Assembly (NCBI GenBank): GCA_964573705.1
Contig: CAZNLT010000003.1
Location: 9,653 to 73,652, forward strand
Reading direction: 5' to 3'
DNA: 64,000 nucleotides
Origin: JAABSQ01 sp964573705
GTDB taxonomy: Bacteria; Desulfobacterota; Desulfobacteria; Desulfobacterales; Desulfococcaceae
Shown here piece by piece: positions 9,392 to 18,816 of the stretch; position 1 is the stretch's first letter; every line of letters starts with the position of its first letter. The notes under the pieces were generated by a model, which saw nothing but the letters and a program-made list of their open reading frames with translations, was not told where the DNA came from and made no database searches. Position numbers and translations under genes: made by a program.

Positions 9392-12058
9392 CTACCGGGA
9401 TTCCAGGTCCCGAATCTTTTCGAGGTTGGCCTGAAGCTTCCGGTGCTTTTCTTGGAAGACCTGGTGTTTTTCCCGAACCTTTTCCACCACATCCTCGGGG
9501 GCCTTGGCCAGGAAATCCTCGTTGTTGAGCTTTTTGTTGACCCCGGACAGCTCCTTTTCCAGCTTGGCCATCTCTTTTTCCAGGCGTTTGATCTCCTGCT
9601 GAAAATCGATCACCCCTTCCAGAGAGACGAAAATGGTGGCGTTTTCGATCACCGCAGTGGCCGCGGACCGGGGCCGTTCCCCCGGTTCTTCCACGCTCAA
9701 AGATTCGAGCCGGGCCAGTTCCCGAATGATGGCGGCATGATTTTCCACGGTTCGAAGGATGCCGGCATCGGCGGTCTGGACCGTCACCCGCAATTCCAGG
9801 GAAGGCGCGATGTTCATTTCGCCCCGAATGTTGCGGACCCCGGTGATGACGTCGATGATCCACTGCATGTCGCTTTCGGCCTCGGTATCGACGGTAATGG
9901 ATGCATTGTCGGGGTTGTCGGCGGGAAAGACCGCACGCATGATGGAGCCTTCGGCGCCGGGCAGTTTGGACCAGATCTCCTCGGTGACAAAGGGGATGAA
10001 GGGGTGGAGCAAAATCAGGGTTTCCCGCAGCACCCGCCACAACACGCTCTTGGTGGCATTCCGGGCCGCTTCGCCGCTGTCGCCGTAGAGGGTCGGCTTG
10101 GCCGCCTCCAGGTACCAGTCGCAGAATTCATGCCACACGAACTGGTAGAGGGCCCCGGCCGCATCGTTGTACCGGTAGGATTCCAGGGCCTCCTCCACCG
10201 TGCCGGTCACCTGGCGGAGCCGGGACAGAATCCATCGGTCGGGCAGGGTCAGCCGATCAAAGGGAATCTCGGGATAGGGCCGGTCGATGTGCATGAGGGC
10301 GAACCGGGCCGCGTTCCAGAGCTTGTTGATGAAATGGCGGTAGCCTTCCACCCGCTTTTCAGACATCTTCACATCCCGGCCCTGGGCCGCAAAGGCCGCC
10401 AGGGTGAAGCGAAAGGCGTCGGTGCCGTAGCCCTCGATCACCTGAAGGGGGTCGATCACGTTCCCCTTGGATTTGCTCATCTTCTGGCCGCTTTCATCCC
10501 GGACCAGGGCATGGACGTAGACATCCTTGAACGGCACATCGCCCATGAAATGGATGCCCATCATCATCATCCGGGCGACCCAGAAAAAGAGGATATCGAA
10601 TCCGGTCACCAGGACCGAGGTGGGATAGAAGGTCTTGAGCAGTTTGGTTTCATCCGGCCATCCCATGGTGGAAAAGGGCCAGAGGGCGGAGCTGAACCAG
10701 GTGTCGAGGACATCGGTCTCCTGAACCAGTTTCGAACTTCCGCATTTGGGACAGTCGGTCGGGTCCTCCATGGCCACGATCTGCTCTCCGCAGTCTTCAC
10801 AGGTCCAGGCCGGAATCTGGTGCCCCCACCAGATCTGCCGGGAGATGCACCAGTCCCGAATGTTTTCGAGCCAGTCGAAATAGGTCTTGGTCCACATCTC
10901 CGGAATGATCCGGGTTTCCCCCTTCCGGACCGCTTCCATGGCTTTGTCGGCCAGGGGCTTGGCCTTGACGAACCACTGCCGGGAGAGATTCGGCTCGATC
11001 ACGGTGTGGCATCGGTAGCAGTGGCCCACGCTGTGGTGGAGCGGATCGATTTTTTCCAGCAGCCCCTCGTCGCGCAAGGCGTTGAGCACCGCTTCCCGGC
11101 ATTCGAACCGGTCGAGCCCTTCGAACCGGCCGGTTTCGGCGGTCATCCGCCCGTCATCCCCGATCGCCTTTACCGCCGGAAGATCATGGCGCCGGGCGAT
11201 CTCGAAATCATTGGGATCATGGGCCGGGGTCACCTTGAGCCCGCCGGTGCCGAAGGAGGTGTCCACGTAGGTGTCTCGAATCACCGGAATCTCCCGGTTC
11301 ATCAGGGGAAGGATGACCGTTTCGTGCGGAAGACCGGTGTATCGTTCATCTTCGGGATTGATGGCCACGGCGGTATCCCCCAGCATGGTTTCCGGCCGGG
11401 TGGTGGCCACCGTGATCCCCCCTTCTCCGTCCGGAAAGGGATACCGGATATAATACAGATGGGCGTCCACTTCCTCGTGCTCCACCTCCAGGTCGGCCAG
11501 GGCGGTATGGCACCGGGGACACCAGTTGATGATATAGTCCCCCTGAAAGATCAGCCCCTCTTCATAGAGCCGGACAAAGACCTTTCGCACCGCCCGGGAC
11601 AGCCCTTCATCCATGGTGAAGCGCTCCCGGTCCCAGTCGCAGGAGGCCCCCAGCCGTTTGAGCTGGTTGATGATGGCCCCGCCCGACTGTTCCCGCCACT
11701 GCCAGACCCGCTCGATGAATTTTTCCCGCCCCACCTGGTGGCGGTCTTTTCCTTCTTGGGCCAGCTGGCGCTCCACCACGTTCTGGGTGGCGATCCCGGC
11801 ATGGTCGGTCCCCGGCATCCAGAGCACATTGTCGCCCTTGTTCCGGCGGTACCGGCAGAGGATATCCTGAAGAACATTGTTGAGGGCATGCCCCATATGA
11901 AGCACGCCGGTGACGTTGGGCGGGGGAATCACGATCGAAAAGCCCGGCCGGTCGCTCTCGGGTTCGGCCGCAAAAAGCCCCTCTTTTTCCCAGTACCGAT
12001 ACCAGCGTTTTTCTACATCATGGGGCTCATAGCCCTTGTCCAGCACGTTCTTACTCAT
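9392..12058 (-). CDS. valS: valine--tRNA ligase
   Basis: This 888-residue class I aminoacyl-tRNA synthetase has the HIGH-type motif VLHMGHAL, the editing domain with TTRPETMLGDTAVAINPED, a zinc-binding insert with CEDCGEQ...CPKCGSS, the KMSKS loop QKMSKSKGNVIDP, and the valine-specific C-terminal coiled coil (INLY region through LEKEMAKLEKELSGVNKKL). Upstream in-frame codons exist, but MSKNVLDKGYEPHDVE is the conserved start and has an AGGAG about 10 bases before it. It charges tRNA-Val in the cytoplasm and is the head of a tight pair with nadC. Confidence 0.96.
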   Translation of the reverse strand: MSKNVLDKGYEPHDVEKRWYRYWEKEGLFAAEPESDRPGFSIVIPPPNVTGVLHMGHALNNVLQDILCRYRRNKGDNVLWMPGTDHAGIATQNVVERQLAQEGKDRHQVGREKFIERVWQWREQSGGAIINQLKRLGASCDWDRERFTMDEGLSRAVRKVFVRLYEEGLIFQGDYIINWCPRCHTALADLEVEHEEVDAHLYYIRYPFPDGEGGITVATTRPETMLGDTAVAINPEDERYTGLPHETVILPLMNREIPVIRDTYVDTSFGTGGLKVTPAHDPNDFEIARRHDLPAVKAIGDDGRMTAETGRFEGLDRFECREAVLNALRDEGLLEKIDPLHHSVGHCYRCHTVIEPNLSRQWFVKAKPLADKAMEAVRKGETRIIPEMWTKTYFDWLENIRDWCISRQIWWGHQIPAWTCEDCGEQIVAMEDPTDCPKCGSSKLVQETDVLDTWFSSALWPFSTMGWPDETKLLKTFYPTSVLVTGFDILFFWVARMMMMGIHFMGDVPFKDVYVHALVRDESGQKMSKSKGNVIDPLQVIEGYGTDAFRFTLAAFAAQGRDVKMSEKRVEGYRHFINKLWNAARFALMHIDRPYPEIPFDRLTLPDRWILSRLRQVTGTVEEALESYRYNDAAGALYQFVWHEFCDWYLEAAKPTLYGDSGEAARNATKSVLWRVLRETLILLHPFIPFVTEEIWSKLPGAEGSIMRAVFPADNPDNASITVDTEAESDMQWIIDVITGVRNIRGEMNIAPSLELRVTVQTADAGILRTVENHAAIIRELARLESLSVEEPGERPRSAATAVIENATIFVSLEGVIDFQQEIKRLEKEMAKLEKELSGVNKKLNNEDFLAKAPEDVVEKVREKHQVFQEKHRKLQANLEKIRDLESR

Positions 12059-12360
12059 TTTTTTCAAGCTCCTGTCAAGCTTCTCTCGTCTGATTGAATG
12101 TCTGCTTTTCACCATCCCGACAGACGCAGGTCGGGGTCGTATACAAAGCCGGTACACTTAGTATGTCCCGAGCCATAAATCAAGAGAGGGGTGCGATGTT
12201 CATGGGAAATTTCGCCGGGACGGCCCTGTCGAAGGCACGGCTGCCGGGGATCGGCCGGGTCGGAGAGGAAAAGGCGGAGGAAACGGCGGGCGGACGGCCG
12301 GGGTCGCCGGACCGACGACCCCGGCGAATATCCGGGGAATAAAGAAGGTGAATGGAAGGG
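12059..12360. other. intergenic, 302 bases, no gene seen
   Basis: This stretch separates the 3' end of the acidic-protein gene from valS. I see no conserved coding frame. It holds two GC-rich inverted repeats: a 6-bp stem at 12116-12121/12130-12135, about 60 bases upstream of valS, and a perfect 9-bp stem with a 9-base loop at 12298-12306/12316-12324. Neither is followed by a T run on the minus strand, so they are not canonical terminators. The valS promoter probably lies here, but I cannot place it with confidence. Confidence 0.5.
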
Positions 12361-14148
12361 TTACAGGTCGTCGTCCACGGCGATATTTTCAAGCAAAGCG
12401 CCTCTCAAGTTTCGAATCTCTTCGGACACCGTTTTTTCGATCACTTCCCGAAGAATCCCTTCGATTCTTTCGGTGAAAATTCGGTCGATGACCCGCTCCA
12501 GGGCCTCTTCCAGCTGCTCGGGGGATACGGAACCGATTCCCTCCGCTTCGAATTCGGGGTCTTCGGCTTCCTCGAAAGCCCCGGAATCGGTCCCCTTGAG
12601 GCCTTCAGGCCCCGCCCCCTCCTGCACAGATTCATAAGGGGCTTCGGTTTCTTCGGCCGGGCCTTCGGTCATGTCCGGGGCCGGTTCCGGTTCCACCGTC
12701 TGTGGGTCGGTCGACGGCGTTTCGGGATTCGGATCGGATGCATTCAGGACCGGTTCGACCGGGATCTTTTCGGCCGGAAACGCCTCCGCTTCGGGCGGTG
12801 TTTTTACGGACGAAAACCCCTGTTCCAACCGGCTCAGGAAGTCGGTCCCGGGTCCGGCATGACCGATATCCGCACCCAGCACATCGATCAGGCCGATGGG
12901 ATCGGTCAGGTCCGGCCCCTGCTCCGCCTCGCTGAAACTGTCGAAAAGATCCAGGGCGGTAAGCCCCTCTTGGGAAGAAAAATCCCCATCGTTCCGGCGT
13001 TCGGCCGGGTCTTCTTCCAGAAGCGGTTCATCCGGGTCTTCCGCCTGAAACAGTTCTTCGGAAGGTCCCTCGACGGGATCGGCGGCTTCGGCTTTCTTGG
13101 AAATCGGTTCCGCCGGAATCGGTTCAGGTTCGAGAATCTCCTCCTCCGGTTCGGTTTCCGGGGGGAGCGCATCGGTCATGGAAGGCTCGGAGAGGATGGT
13201 GTTTGCGTCCAGATCAACATCGGCCTGATCCTCGGTCTGGGCATCGGCTTCGACAGGCGGGGCGTCTTTCGGCCGATCGGGAATGACCCCGGTTTCGGCC
13301 CCGAGGTCGATAATGGGCTCCTCCTCGTCATCCAAATCGGCCGGATCGGCGGCGTCCGCTTCCGGGTCGGGATTCTTCGGGGTGTACAGGGTGCGACCGC
13401 CGAGATCCAGGATGGTGGTATCGGCTTCCGGATTGTCTTCGGAATCCGGCGATAAAGGCGGTTCGGCCGCTTCCGCTTGAACGATCATGGCATCCTCGAG
13501 ATCCAGAACCTCATCCTCCTCCACATCCGGTATCGTTCCGGTATCGCCCGCTTCGGAGATGGGGGCGATGACGGTACTGACATCCCGATCAAACACCGTT
13601 TCCTGGTATCCCTCGAATTCGGCGTCGTCGGATGATGCCGAGGGTGTATCGGTCAAAGTCCGGTTCGAATCTTTCGAGCCGTCTTCTTCATCCTTCAGCC
13701 CGTCGATGGGGTCCACCAGGGTGACATGGTCCCGGTCCAGAAAGGGCAGATCGATCTCCGGGATCTCCGCCGCATCCTCCTCTCCGGGTCGGGCCCCGGG
13801 ATCGGGAGTGAGAAGGGGCGCTTCCGAAGCATCTTCTTTGGAATCTACAAACCGATCCCCCGCGTCGACTTCAAACGTATCGGCATCCGCCTCGGAAGGG
13901 GGGATGACCACCGTTCGGGCATCCCGAACGGCCACCGTCTCTTCCACCGGTTCGATGACGTCCTCCATCGACAGATCCAGTGCCTCCAGATCCCCGCCGG
14001 GGGCGAAGATGGTTTTTTCATCGAACCGGGATTCCACCACCATTCCCGAAGTCAGATCGAGGGTCTGGTCCTTGTCGGGCCGGTCGTTCCTCTTGGGTTC
14101 GAAGGATGCGGTTTTGTCGGTCGAATTCGCCTGTTTTTTATCTTTCAT
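12361..14148 (-). CDS. very acidic, low-complexity protein with repeated short motifs
   Basis: I do not recognise this 595-residue protein. It is dominated by D, E, P, A and S and should be largely disordered. Short motifs recur: a LDL-type motif (TLDLTSGMVV, ALDLSMEDVI, VLDLEDAMIV, ILDLGGRTLY, IIDLGAETGV) and a T-x-x-[IV]-x-P type (KTIFAP, RTVVIPP, STVIAP). Only the last ~60 residues look folded: helical and amphipathic, with LEEALERVIDRIFTERIEGI followed by REVIEKTVSEEI. That tail could be an oligomerisation or docking domain. It lies upstream of valS on the same strand, 302 bases away, and has a good candidate promoter at 14230-14259. Confidence 0.7.
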   Translation of the reverse strand: MKDKKQANSTDKTASFEPKRNDRPDKDQTLDLTSGMVVESRFDEKTIFAPGGDLEALDLSMEDVIEPVEETVAVRDARTVVIPPSEADADTFEVDAGDRFVDSKEDASEAPLLTPDPGARPGEEDAAEIPEIDLPFLDRDHVTLVDPIDGLKDEEDGSKDSNRTLTDTPSASSDDAEFEGYQETVFDRDVSTVIAPISEAGDTGTIPDVEEDEVLDLEDAMIVQAEAAEPPLSPDSEDNPEADTTILDLGGRTLYTPKNPDPEADAADPADLDDEEEPIIDLGAETGVIPDRPKDAPPVEADAQTEDQADVDLDANTILSEPSMTDALPPETEPEEEILEPEPIPAEPISKKAEAADPVEGPSEELFQAEDPDEPLLEEDPAERRNDGDFSSQEGLTALDLFDSFSEAEQGPDLTDPIGLIDVLGADIGHAGPGTDFLSRLEQGFSSVKTPPEAEAFPAEKIPVEPVLNASDPNPETPSTDPQTVEPEPAPDMTEGPAEETEAPYESVQEGAGPEGLKGTDSGAFEEAEDPEFEAEGIGSVSPEQLEEALERVIDRIFTERIEGILREVIEKTVSEEIRNLRGALLENIAVDDDL

Positions 14149-14229
14149 TTAATGCCTGCATGGATCCGGTTTCCGGAAAAGCGTCTGATTCGAGCGAATT
14201 TTATGGGCGATGATTTTGAAATTTTTCAG

Positions 14230-14259
14230 AAATTAGCACAGGGTTCACCGGTGTGTCAA
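14230..14259 (-). promoter_or_regulatory. candidate sigma-70 promoter for the acidic-protein gene
   Basis: On the minus strand TTGACA (14254-14259) is followed after 18 bases by TAATTT (14230-14235), about 80 bases before the start codon of the acidic-protein gene. The -35 is perfect and the -10 weak. It lies in the divergent region shared with speE. Confidence 0.4.
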
Positions 14260-14433
14260 GATCTTTGCCGGACCGAACCGATGGCCGGTTTTTCCATAGG
14301 AATTCGCATATTACAGGGTAGGGGCCGGGTGAATATTCTTGCGAAGCGGCGCCCCCTATGCCATATTACCCATGGGGACACTTCATCACCTCGAGCGTCG
14401 AAAAGATCGAAAAAAATCAGGAGAGGGGATCGC

Positions 14434-15297
14434 ATGGAACGCGGCGTATATATTACCGACAGAGACGGGGAATCATACGGCAATTTCTTCCGGTCGGAGC
14501 GGATTCTGTATCAGGGCCGAAGCCGATACCAGGACATTCTGGTGTTCGACACTCGGGAAGCGGGCCGGGTGATGATGCTGGACAATATCTTCAATGTGAG
14601 CGACTCCATGGAAGCCTTTTACCATGAGCCGATGGCCCATATTCCCCTGGCCATGAGGGAAGGCGATCAGGAGGTATTGATCATCGGCGGCGGGGATTTC
14701 GCCCTGGCCCGACAGGTCTTGAAGCATTCCTTCGTGACCGGGCTGACCCTCTGCGAACTGGACCCGGAAATCCTGACGATCTGCCGACGGTATTTTCCGG
14801 AATGGGCGGCGTGTGAATCGGACGCGCGGCTGAGGGTGCGGGTGGGAGATGGATTCGATTACCTGGACGAGTGTCCGGAAGCATCCCTGGATACCCTGCT
14901 CATCGATTCCACCGACCCCTATCTTTTCGAATCCCCGCTGATCTCGGAGGCATTCTATGCAAAATCGGCCCGGGCCCTGAAGCCGGGCGGGGTGATGATG
15001 CAGATCATCGCCGACTTCCTGTTCTATAAAAAAACCTGGTTCGAGGTGATTCCTCTAGTGGCCCCTTATTTCCCGGTCCTGAAACCCCTGGCTATCCCCA
15101 TCCCTTTTTACGCGACCGGGTCCTGGGGCTTCCTGCTGGCCGGAAAAGGGCAGACCGATCTGGACCCGGAGCGGGTCTCCGCGGAGTATCTGAAAACCAT
15201 TCCGGGGCTCAAGACCCTGACCCCGGAGGGGGTCAAAGGCTGGTTTTGCCTGCCCCCCTATCTGCGGGAAGAATTCGGCGGTCTGCCGGGGCTGTAA
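14434..15297 (+). CDS. speE: spermidine synthase (polyamine aminopropyltransferase)
   Basis: This 287-residue class I methyltransferase-fold enzyme transfers an aminopropyl group from decarboxylated S-adenosylmethionine to putrescine. Visible motifs are FYHEPMAHIPL (substrate site, near 62-72), the nucleotide-binding GGGD at 85-88 with acidic E108 and D110, and LLIDSTDP (residues 156-162), which carries the catalytic Asp. Canonical enzymes read GGGDGG where this one has GGGDFA, and YHEML where it has YHEPM, so its substrate preference may differ. The ATG follows AGGAGAGG with normal spacing. The same frame is open much further upstream but only as antisense to the acidic gene. Confidence 0.85.
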   Translation: MERGVYITDRDGESYGNFFRSERILYQGRSRYQDILVFDTREAGRVMMLDNIFNVSDSMEAFYHEPMAHIPLAMREGDQEVLIIGGGDFALARQVLKHSFVTGLTLCELDPEILTICRRYFPEWAACESDARLRVRVGDGFDYLDECPEASLDTLLIDSTDPYLFESPLISEAFYAKSARALKPGGVMMQIIADFLFYKKTWFEVIPLVAPYFPVLKPLAIPIPFYATGSWGFLLAGKGQTDLDPERVSAEYLKTIPGLKTLTPEGVKGWFCLPPYLREEFGGLPGL

Positions 15298-15345
15298 TTT
15301 CCGGGGCTGCGCCCAAGGCTGCGATCGATGCCGCCATCGACGGCT

Positions 15346-17427
15346 TCAGTCCCGCACATAGTCGGCGGTGCGGGCGAAGGACACCCCTTCCACCTCTTTG
15401 GCGCTGTACTTCAGTTCGTGGTCGACTTCCGTGTAGGAGTAGAAGGACCGGATCGATTCCGCACCCTGGGGGTGTTTGCCGATCTCCCGATTGTCCACGA
15501 AGATTCGAAAGGCGGAAACCGGTTCGGGATACCCCTTGACCTGAATTTGGTCCGGGGTCCGGCGGATATGGACCCCCTTGAAGAAGATGTCCTGAATCAG
15601 GCTGTAGGTGCCATCGGCCATCATCACATGGCCGATATCGCAGATCGACTCCATTCGGTTGGCCAGGTTGGTGGTCTCTCCGATGGAGGTGTATTCGAGC
15701 TTCTTGTCGCAGCCGATGGCCCCGACGATGACCTCGCCGCTGTTGAGGCCGATTCGCATTTCGAACACCGTTTTCCCTTCCCGCTTTCGGCGGCTGTTGA
15801 TGTCCCGCATTTTCCACTGCATTTCAATGGCGCAGGCCACCGCCCGCTCGGCATGGTCCTCCAGCCGGACCGGCGCCCCGAACAGGGCCACGATGGCATC
15901 CCCGATATATTTGTCCGGAAACCCGCCGTATTTCTTGATGATGGGAATCAGCCCGTCGTAATAGGAGTTGAGGATGTTGACCGATTCGGTGGCCGACATC
16001 TTCTGGGTAATGGTGGAAAAACCGGCAAAATCGGTGAACATGACGGTACACTCCGATTTCTGCCCGCCCAGAACCAGCCCCCGCTCGGCTGCTTTTTCGG
16101 CCAGCTCCCTGGACAAAAACTTTTCCATCGTTTCCATAAGGTTGAGCCGTTCCCGCTGGCCCCGAGTCATTTGATTGAACTGCTTGGTAAATTCCCCCAG
16201 TTCATCTTCGGAAATCACCGGCACCTCATAATCGTAATTTCCGGCCGACACCTCCTGGGCCCCTTTGGTCAATTCCCGAATGGGACGGGTCACCAGCCGG
16301 CTGTACCAGTGGGCGAAGAGATAAGAGATCAGCAGCAAGAGAACGCCGGCGCCCGCCACCACCCCGGTGATCATCCACAGAATCCGTTTGATCCGGCCGG
16401 CTTCGAAATCGACGTTCAACAGATTGAAAAGCCCGTTGATTTCGGTGGTGTGCCAGACGCTGAACCAGGTACCGTCGGCGTCGGTGTCGAACCGGGGCAG
16501 GTACCCGTTTTCCGGATCATGGATGGGATTGTGGCCGTATCCGGGCACCCCGATCAGGGCCGCCCGGCGCCAGAACTCGGAATCGGGCTCGATGAGATAG
16601 GGTTCACCGCTGTACCCCGATCCCCACCAATCGAAACTGTCGATCACATAGGCGATATGGTTCTGAAAAAACCCTTCTTTTTTGCCGGAGTCGATCATGA
16701 TCATGATGCCGCTGAGCTGAAAACCGGCGGCGATCGCTTCGTCCACGGCTTTCCGCAGCAGGAACTTGTACTTCCGAAAAATCTCCAGGATGCCTTTATC
16801 CAGAAGAAACCGCTGATTCCAGTAGATTCCGGTCTCCTTGAGTTTTTCATAGTCGAAGCCCTCCCGGCCGCCGAAATACGCGAGGGCCTCATCGTACTTC
16901 ACTACCTCCTCTTCGGGAAGAATCTGCCCTTCCATCAGGATCATATTGAAAGATAGAAAATAATACTCCCGGTTCCGGTCATATTGAATGGAGCTGTTGT
17001 CGATGGTCCGCAGGGCGAACTCGTTCATTCGGGCGAGTTCTTCGGACTTCACCGAGGAGCGGATGCCCGCGATCAGGGTTTGCGCGCTCTCGATCAGCCG
17101 ATACAGTTCCTGAATCGGCCGATAGAGTTCCACCGGAATGACGATGACCGCAAAAAAACCGATCAACAGCAGGGCAAACATCATCAATCGTTTTCGAAAT
17201 GAGACGTATCGTCTGGATCGGGCGGGCCGGGTCTCCGACGGCGACGGTTCAGACGGCGGCTTCGGTTTGGAAGGCGGTGTTTCCGGGTCAACCAGACCCG
17301 GGGGTTCGGGCGGACGCGCGAGAAAGACGGTTTTGCACTTTGCGCAACGGACCTTGGTCCCCGAGGGTTTCAGCAGTTTTTCATCCAGATCGAAGGCGGT
17401 GGCGCAGTGGTCGCATCGGATAATCAT
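15346..17427 (-). CDS. membrane adenylate/guanylate cyclase with zinc ribbon, HAMP and class III cyclase domain
   Basis: The protein is 693 residues. It begins with an MJ0042-type zinc finger (C5, C8, C28, C31), a feature of delta-proteobacterial signalling proteins. A proline-rich linker, TM1 (around FALLLIGFFAVIVIPVELY), an extracytoplasmic sensor of ~240 residues, and TM2 at ~349-372 follow. After these come HAMP and a class III nucleotidyl cyclase domain with metal-binding Asp in VMFTDFAGFSTI (~464) and KYIGDAIVALFGAP (~510). The extracytoplasmic part resembles a Cache-like ligand sensor, but I cannot name the ligand. A second cyclase lies in the chemosensory operon at 26481-28001. The gene converges on speE. 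Confidence 0.85.
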   Translation of the reverse strand: MIIRCDHCATAFDLDEKLLKPSGTKVRCAKCKTVFLARPPEPPGLVDPETPPSKPKPPSEPSPSETRPARSRRYVSFRKRLMMFALLLIGFFAVIVIPVELYRPIQELYRLIESAQTLIAGIRSSVKSEELARMNEFALRTIDNSSIQYDRNREYYFLSFNMILMEGQILPEEEVVKYDEALAYFGGREGFDYEKLKETGIYWNQRFLLDKGILEIFRKYKFLLRKAVDEAIAAGFQLSGIMIMIDSGKKEGFFQNHIAYVIDSFDWWGSGYSGEPYLIEPDSEFWRRAALIGVPGYGHNPIHDPENGYLPRFDTDADGTWFSVWHTTEINGLFNLLNVDFEAGRIKRILWMITGVVAGAGVLLLLISYLFAHWYSRLVTRPIRELTKGAQEVSAGNYDYEVPVISEDELGEFTKQFNQMTRGQRERLNLMETMEKFLSRELAEKAAERGLVLGGQKSECTVMFTDFAGFSTITQKMSATESVNILNSYYDGLIPIIKKYGGFPDKYIGDAIVALFGAPVRLEDHAERAVACAIEMQWKMRDINSRRKREGKTVFEMRIGLNSGEVIVGAIGCDKKLEYTSIGETTNLANRMESICDIGHVMMADGTYSLIQDIFFKGVHIRRTPDQIQVKGYPEPVSAFRIFVDNREIGKHPQGAESIRSFYSYTEVDHELKYSAKEVEGVSFARTADYVRD

Positions 17428-17609
17428 GGCACTCGCTGTCTGTTCTGAATATGAATATCAACTCCTTCTTGACAGAAGGTCTGCAAAGCAGGATACTCCG
17501 GTTTTACCAAGGCCGACGCCCGGGAAAAACGATCGGGAAGCGGTCTTCTCAACCGAGCATTCGATCATTCTACCCGATCATTCCAACTAACCCAGGTTTT
17601 TCCTGACCG

Positions 17610-18158
17610 ATGGTTATCCCTCAACCCATCATCGATTCCGTCTGCATTCGGGAATGCGCAACCCGCTGGTGCTGTTCAATCCGCCACTTCTCCCCGCCGC
17701 CCGTCTCCCGGGAGGATATTCGGCTGATTCTGAAGACGGGCGCCGCCGGATTTTTCGAGGAAACCGGACAAGGTTTTCACCTTAAATGCCGGGCGGACGG
17801 GTACTGCACCCTTTTTGATCCCGGCCGGAAAATCTGTGCCGTTTACCCGGTGCGCCCACCCGATTGCCGCATATTTCCTTTTGACTATTATGCCCTCGAC
17901 GCCGAGCACGGACAATGGGTGATCTGGGACTGCCCCTATTCCCGCCGAATAGACAAAGATCTAATCCCCGCCGCTCTGGACCGGTTTGAAACCGATCCTC
18001 GCTACCTTCGTCATATTCTTGGCAGCTGGGCTTTCGGCAACGAGGCATATGCTGCTGCCCCCCCGCCTTCCGGACGCGCACCCGGGTTCCGACGATTGCG
18101 CCGCTTCCGAATTATTCGGCCGGATCTGCCGACAGCGAGGGTGACCGGTCTCAAATAA
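17610..18158 (+). CDS. YkgJ-type cysteine-cluster protein
   Basis: This 182-residue protein has the cysteine pattern of the YkgJ/CxxCxxCC family: C-x3-C-x4-WCC in VCIRECATRWCCS, then C near GYCTLFD, C in KICAVYPVRPPDCRIFPFDYY, and C in IWDCPYS. The family is thought to bind a metal or an iron-sulfur cluster; its role is not established. It is transcribed away from the cyclase gene and is followed by the chemosensory operon after 196 bases. A second member of the family occurs at 41618. Confidence 0.75.
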   Translation: MVIPQPIIDSVCIRECATRWCCSIRHFSPPPVSREDIRLILKTGAAGFFEETGQGFHLKCRADGYCTLFDPGRKICAVYPVRPPDCRIFPFDYYALDAEHGQWVIWDCPYSRRIDKDLIPAALDRFETDPRYLRHILGSWAFGNEAYAAAPPPSGRAPGFRRLRRFRIIRPDLPTARVTGLK

Positions 18159-18271
18159 AAAAACCGGTGCCGAAAACCCGGCGGCATCGCTTCTGTTTGG
18201 GAGTGACGGATTTTTTATGCGGGATATTTATTCGGGTGTCAAGTCCAAATCCCGAGTTGGGATTTTTACCC

Positions 18272-18299
18272 TTGTCATGATATTCCACTCTGATATAAA
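18272..18299 (+). promoter_or_regulatory. candidate sigma-70 promoter of the chemosensory operon
   Basis: TTGTCA (18272-18277) and TATAAA (18294-18299) are separated by 16 bases and lie about 55 bases before the first cheW start in an AT-rich intergenic region. Both boxes match the consensus at five of six positions. Confidence 0.55.
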
Positions 18300-18354
18300 T
18301 AGGTTGAATGTTTATGAGTATATGTGACTCATCAGAAGAACGGAAACGCGTTTT

Positions 18355-18816
18355 ATGCTGACTCTGCTCTTTTACCTCGGGGATTCGGCCTATGCCATCA
18401 CCTGCGAAAGAATTCGGGAAATCGTCCCCATGATGTCCCTGAAACGGGCTCCCCATGCACCCGAATGGTTCGGCGGATTTTTCAATTACCGGGGCGACAT
18501 TGTTCCGGTGATCGACCTGAAGCGGCTGATCCAGGGACAGCCCTGCGAATTGCGCTTGTCCACCCGAATTATTCTGGTGGATTACTACGGCCATCGAAAA
18601 ACCCCGTCTCTGTTGGGTCTCATCGCCGAGCGGGTGACCGAAACGGTTCGCCGGCTGGACACGGCGGCCGCGTCTCCGCCCATCCGGTTTGAAAAAACCC
18701 CCTATTTGGGGTCGGTCATGATCGAAGACAGAACCCTGATTCAGCGCATCGATCTGGATTACCTGCCGGATTGCATGGGGGTGCCGGAAGCGGAGGGGGA
18801 GCCGGATGCCGTTTGA
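18355..18816 (+). CDS. cheW: CheW-domain coupling protein (first copy)
   Basis: The 153-residue protein is a single CheW domain, which bridges the receptor and the CheA kinase. Recognisable parts are FYLGDSAYAITCERIREIVP at the N terminus, WFGGFFNYRGDIVPVIDL (the conserved GxxNxRGxIVPVIDL-type segment), and IILVDYYGHRKTPSLLGLI. The ATG has only a weak upstream ribosome site (ACGGA). It opens the operon and overlaps cheR by 11 bases. Confidence 0.85.
   Translation: MLTLLFYLGDSAYAITCERIREIVPMMSLKRAPHAPEWFGGFFNYRGDIVPVIDLKRLIQGQPCELRLSTRIILVDYYGHRKTPSLLGLIAERVTETVRRLDTAAASPPIRFEKTPYLGSVMIEDRTLIQRIDLDYLPDCMGVPEAEGEPDAV

Noticed and set aside
9443..12097. Open frame of 884 codons on the plus strand opposite valS
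   Set aside because: It is the mirror of valS codons; no domain and no ribosome site.
12116..12135. valS leader hairpin as a T-box
   Set aside because: There is no T-box sequence, specifier loop or terminator/antiterminator pair, and T-boxes are mostly a Gram-positive feature.
12298..12324. 9-bp GC-rich inverted repeat as terminator of the acidic-protein gene
   Set aside because: No T run on the minus strand; left only as an inverted repeat in the intergenic note.
13661..13690. TTCGAATC-like string resembling a tRNA T-loop
   Set aside because: It lies inside the acidic-protein gene and no acceptor stem or anticodon arm can be folded around it. I found no tRNA gene in the window.
18124..18184. 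Repeated ACCGGT and A-run after the YkgJ gene as a terminator
   Set aside because: The pairing is short and the A run lies between the arms rather than after them.
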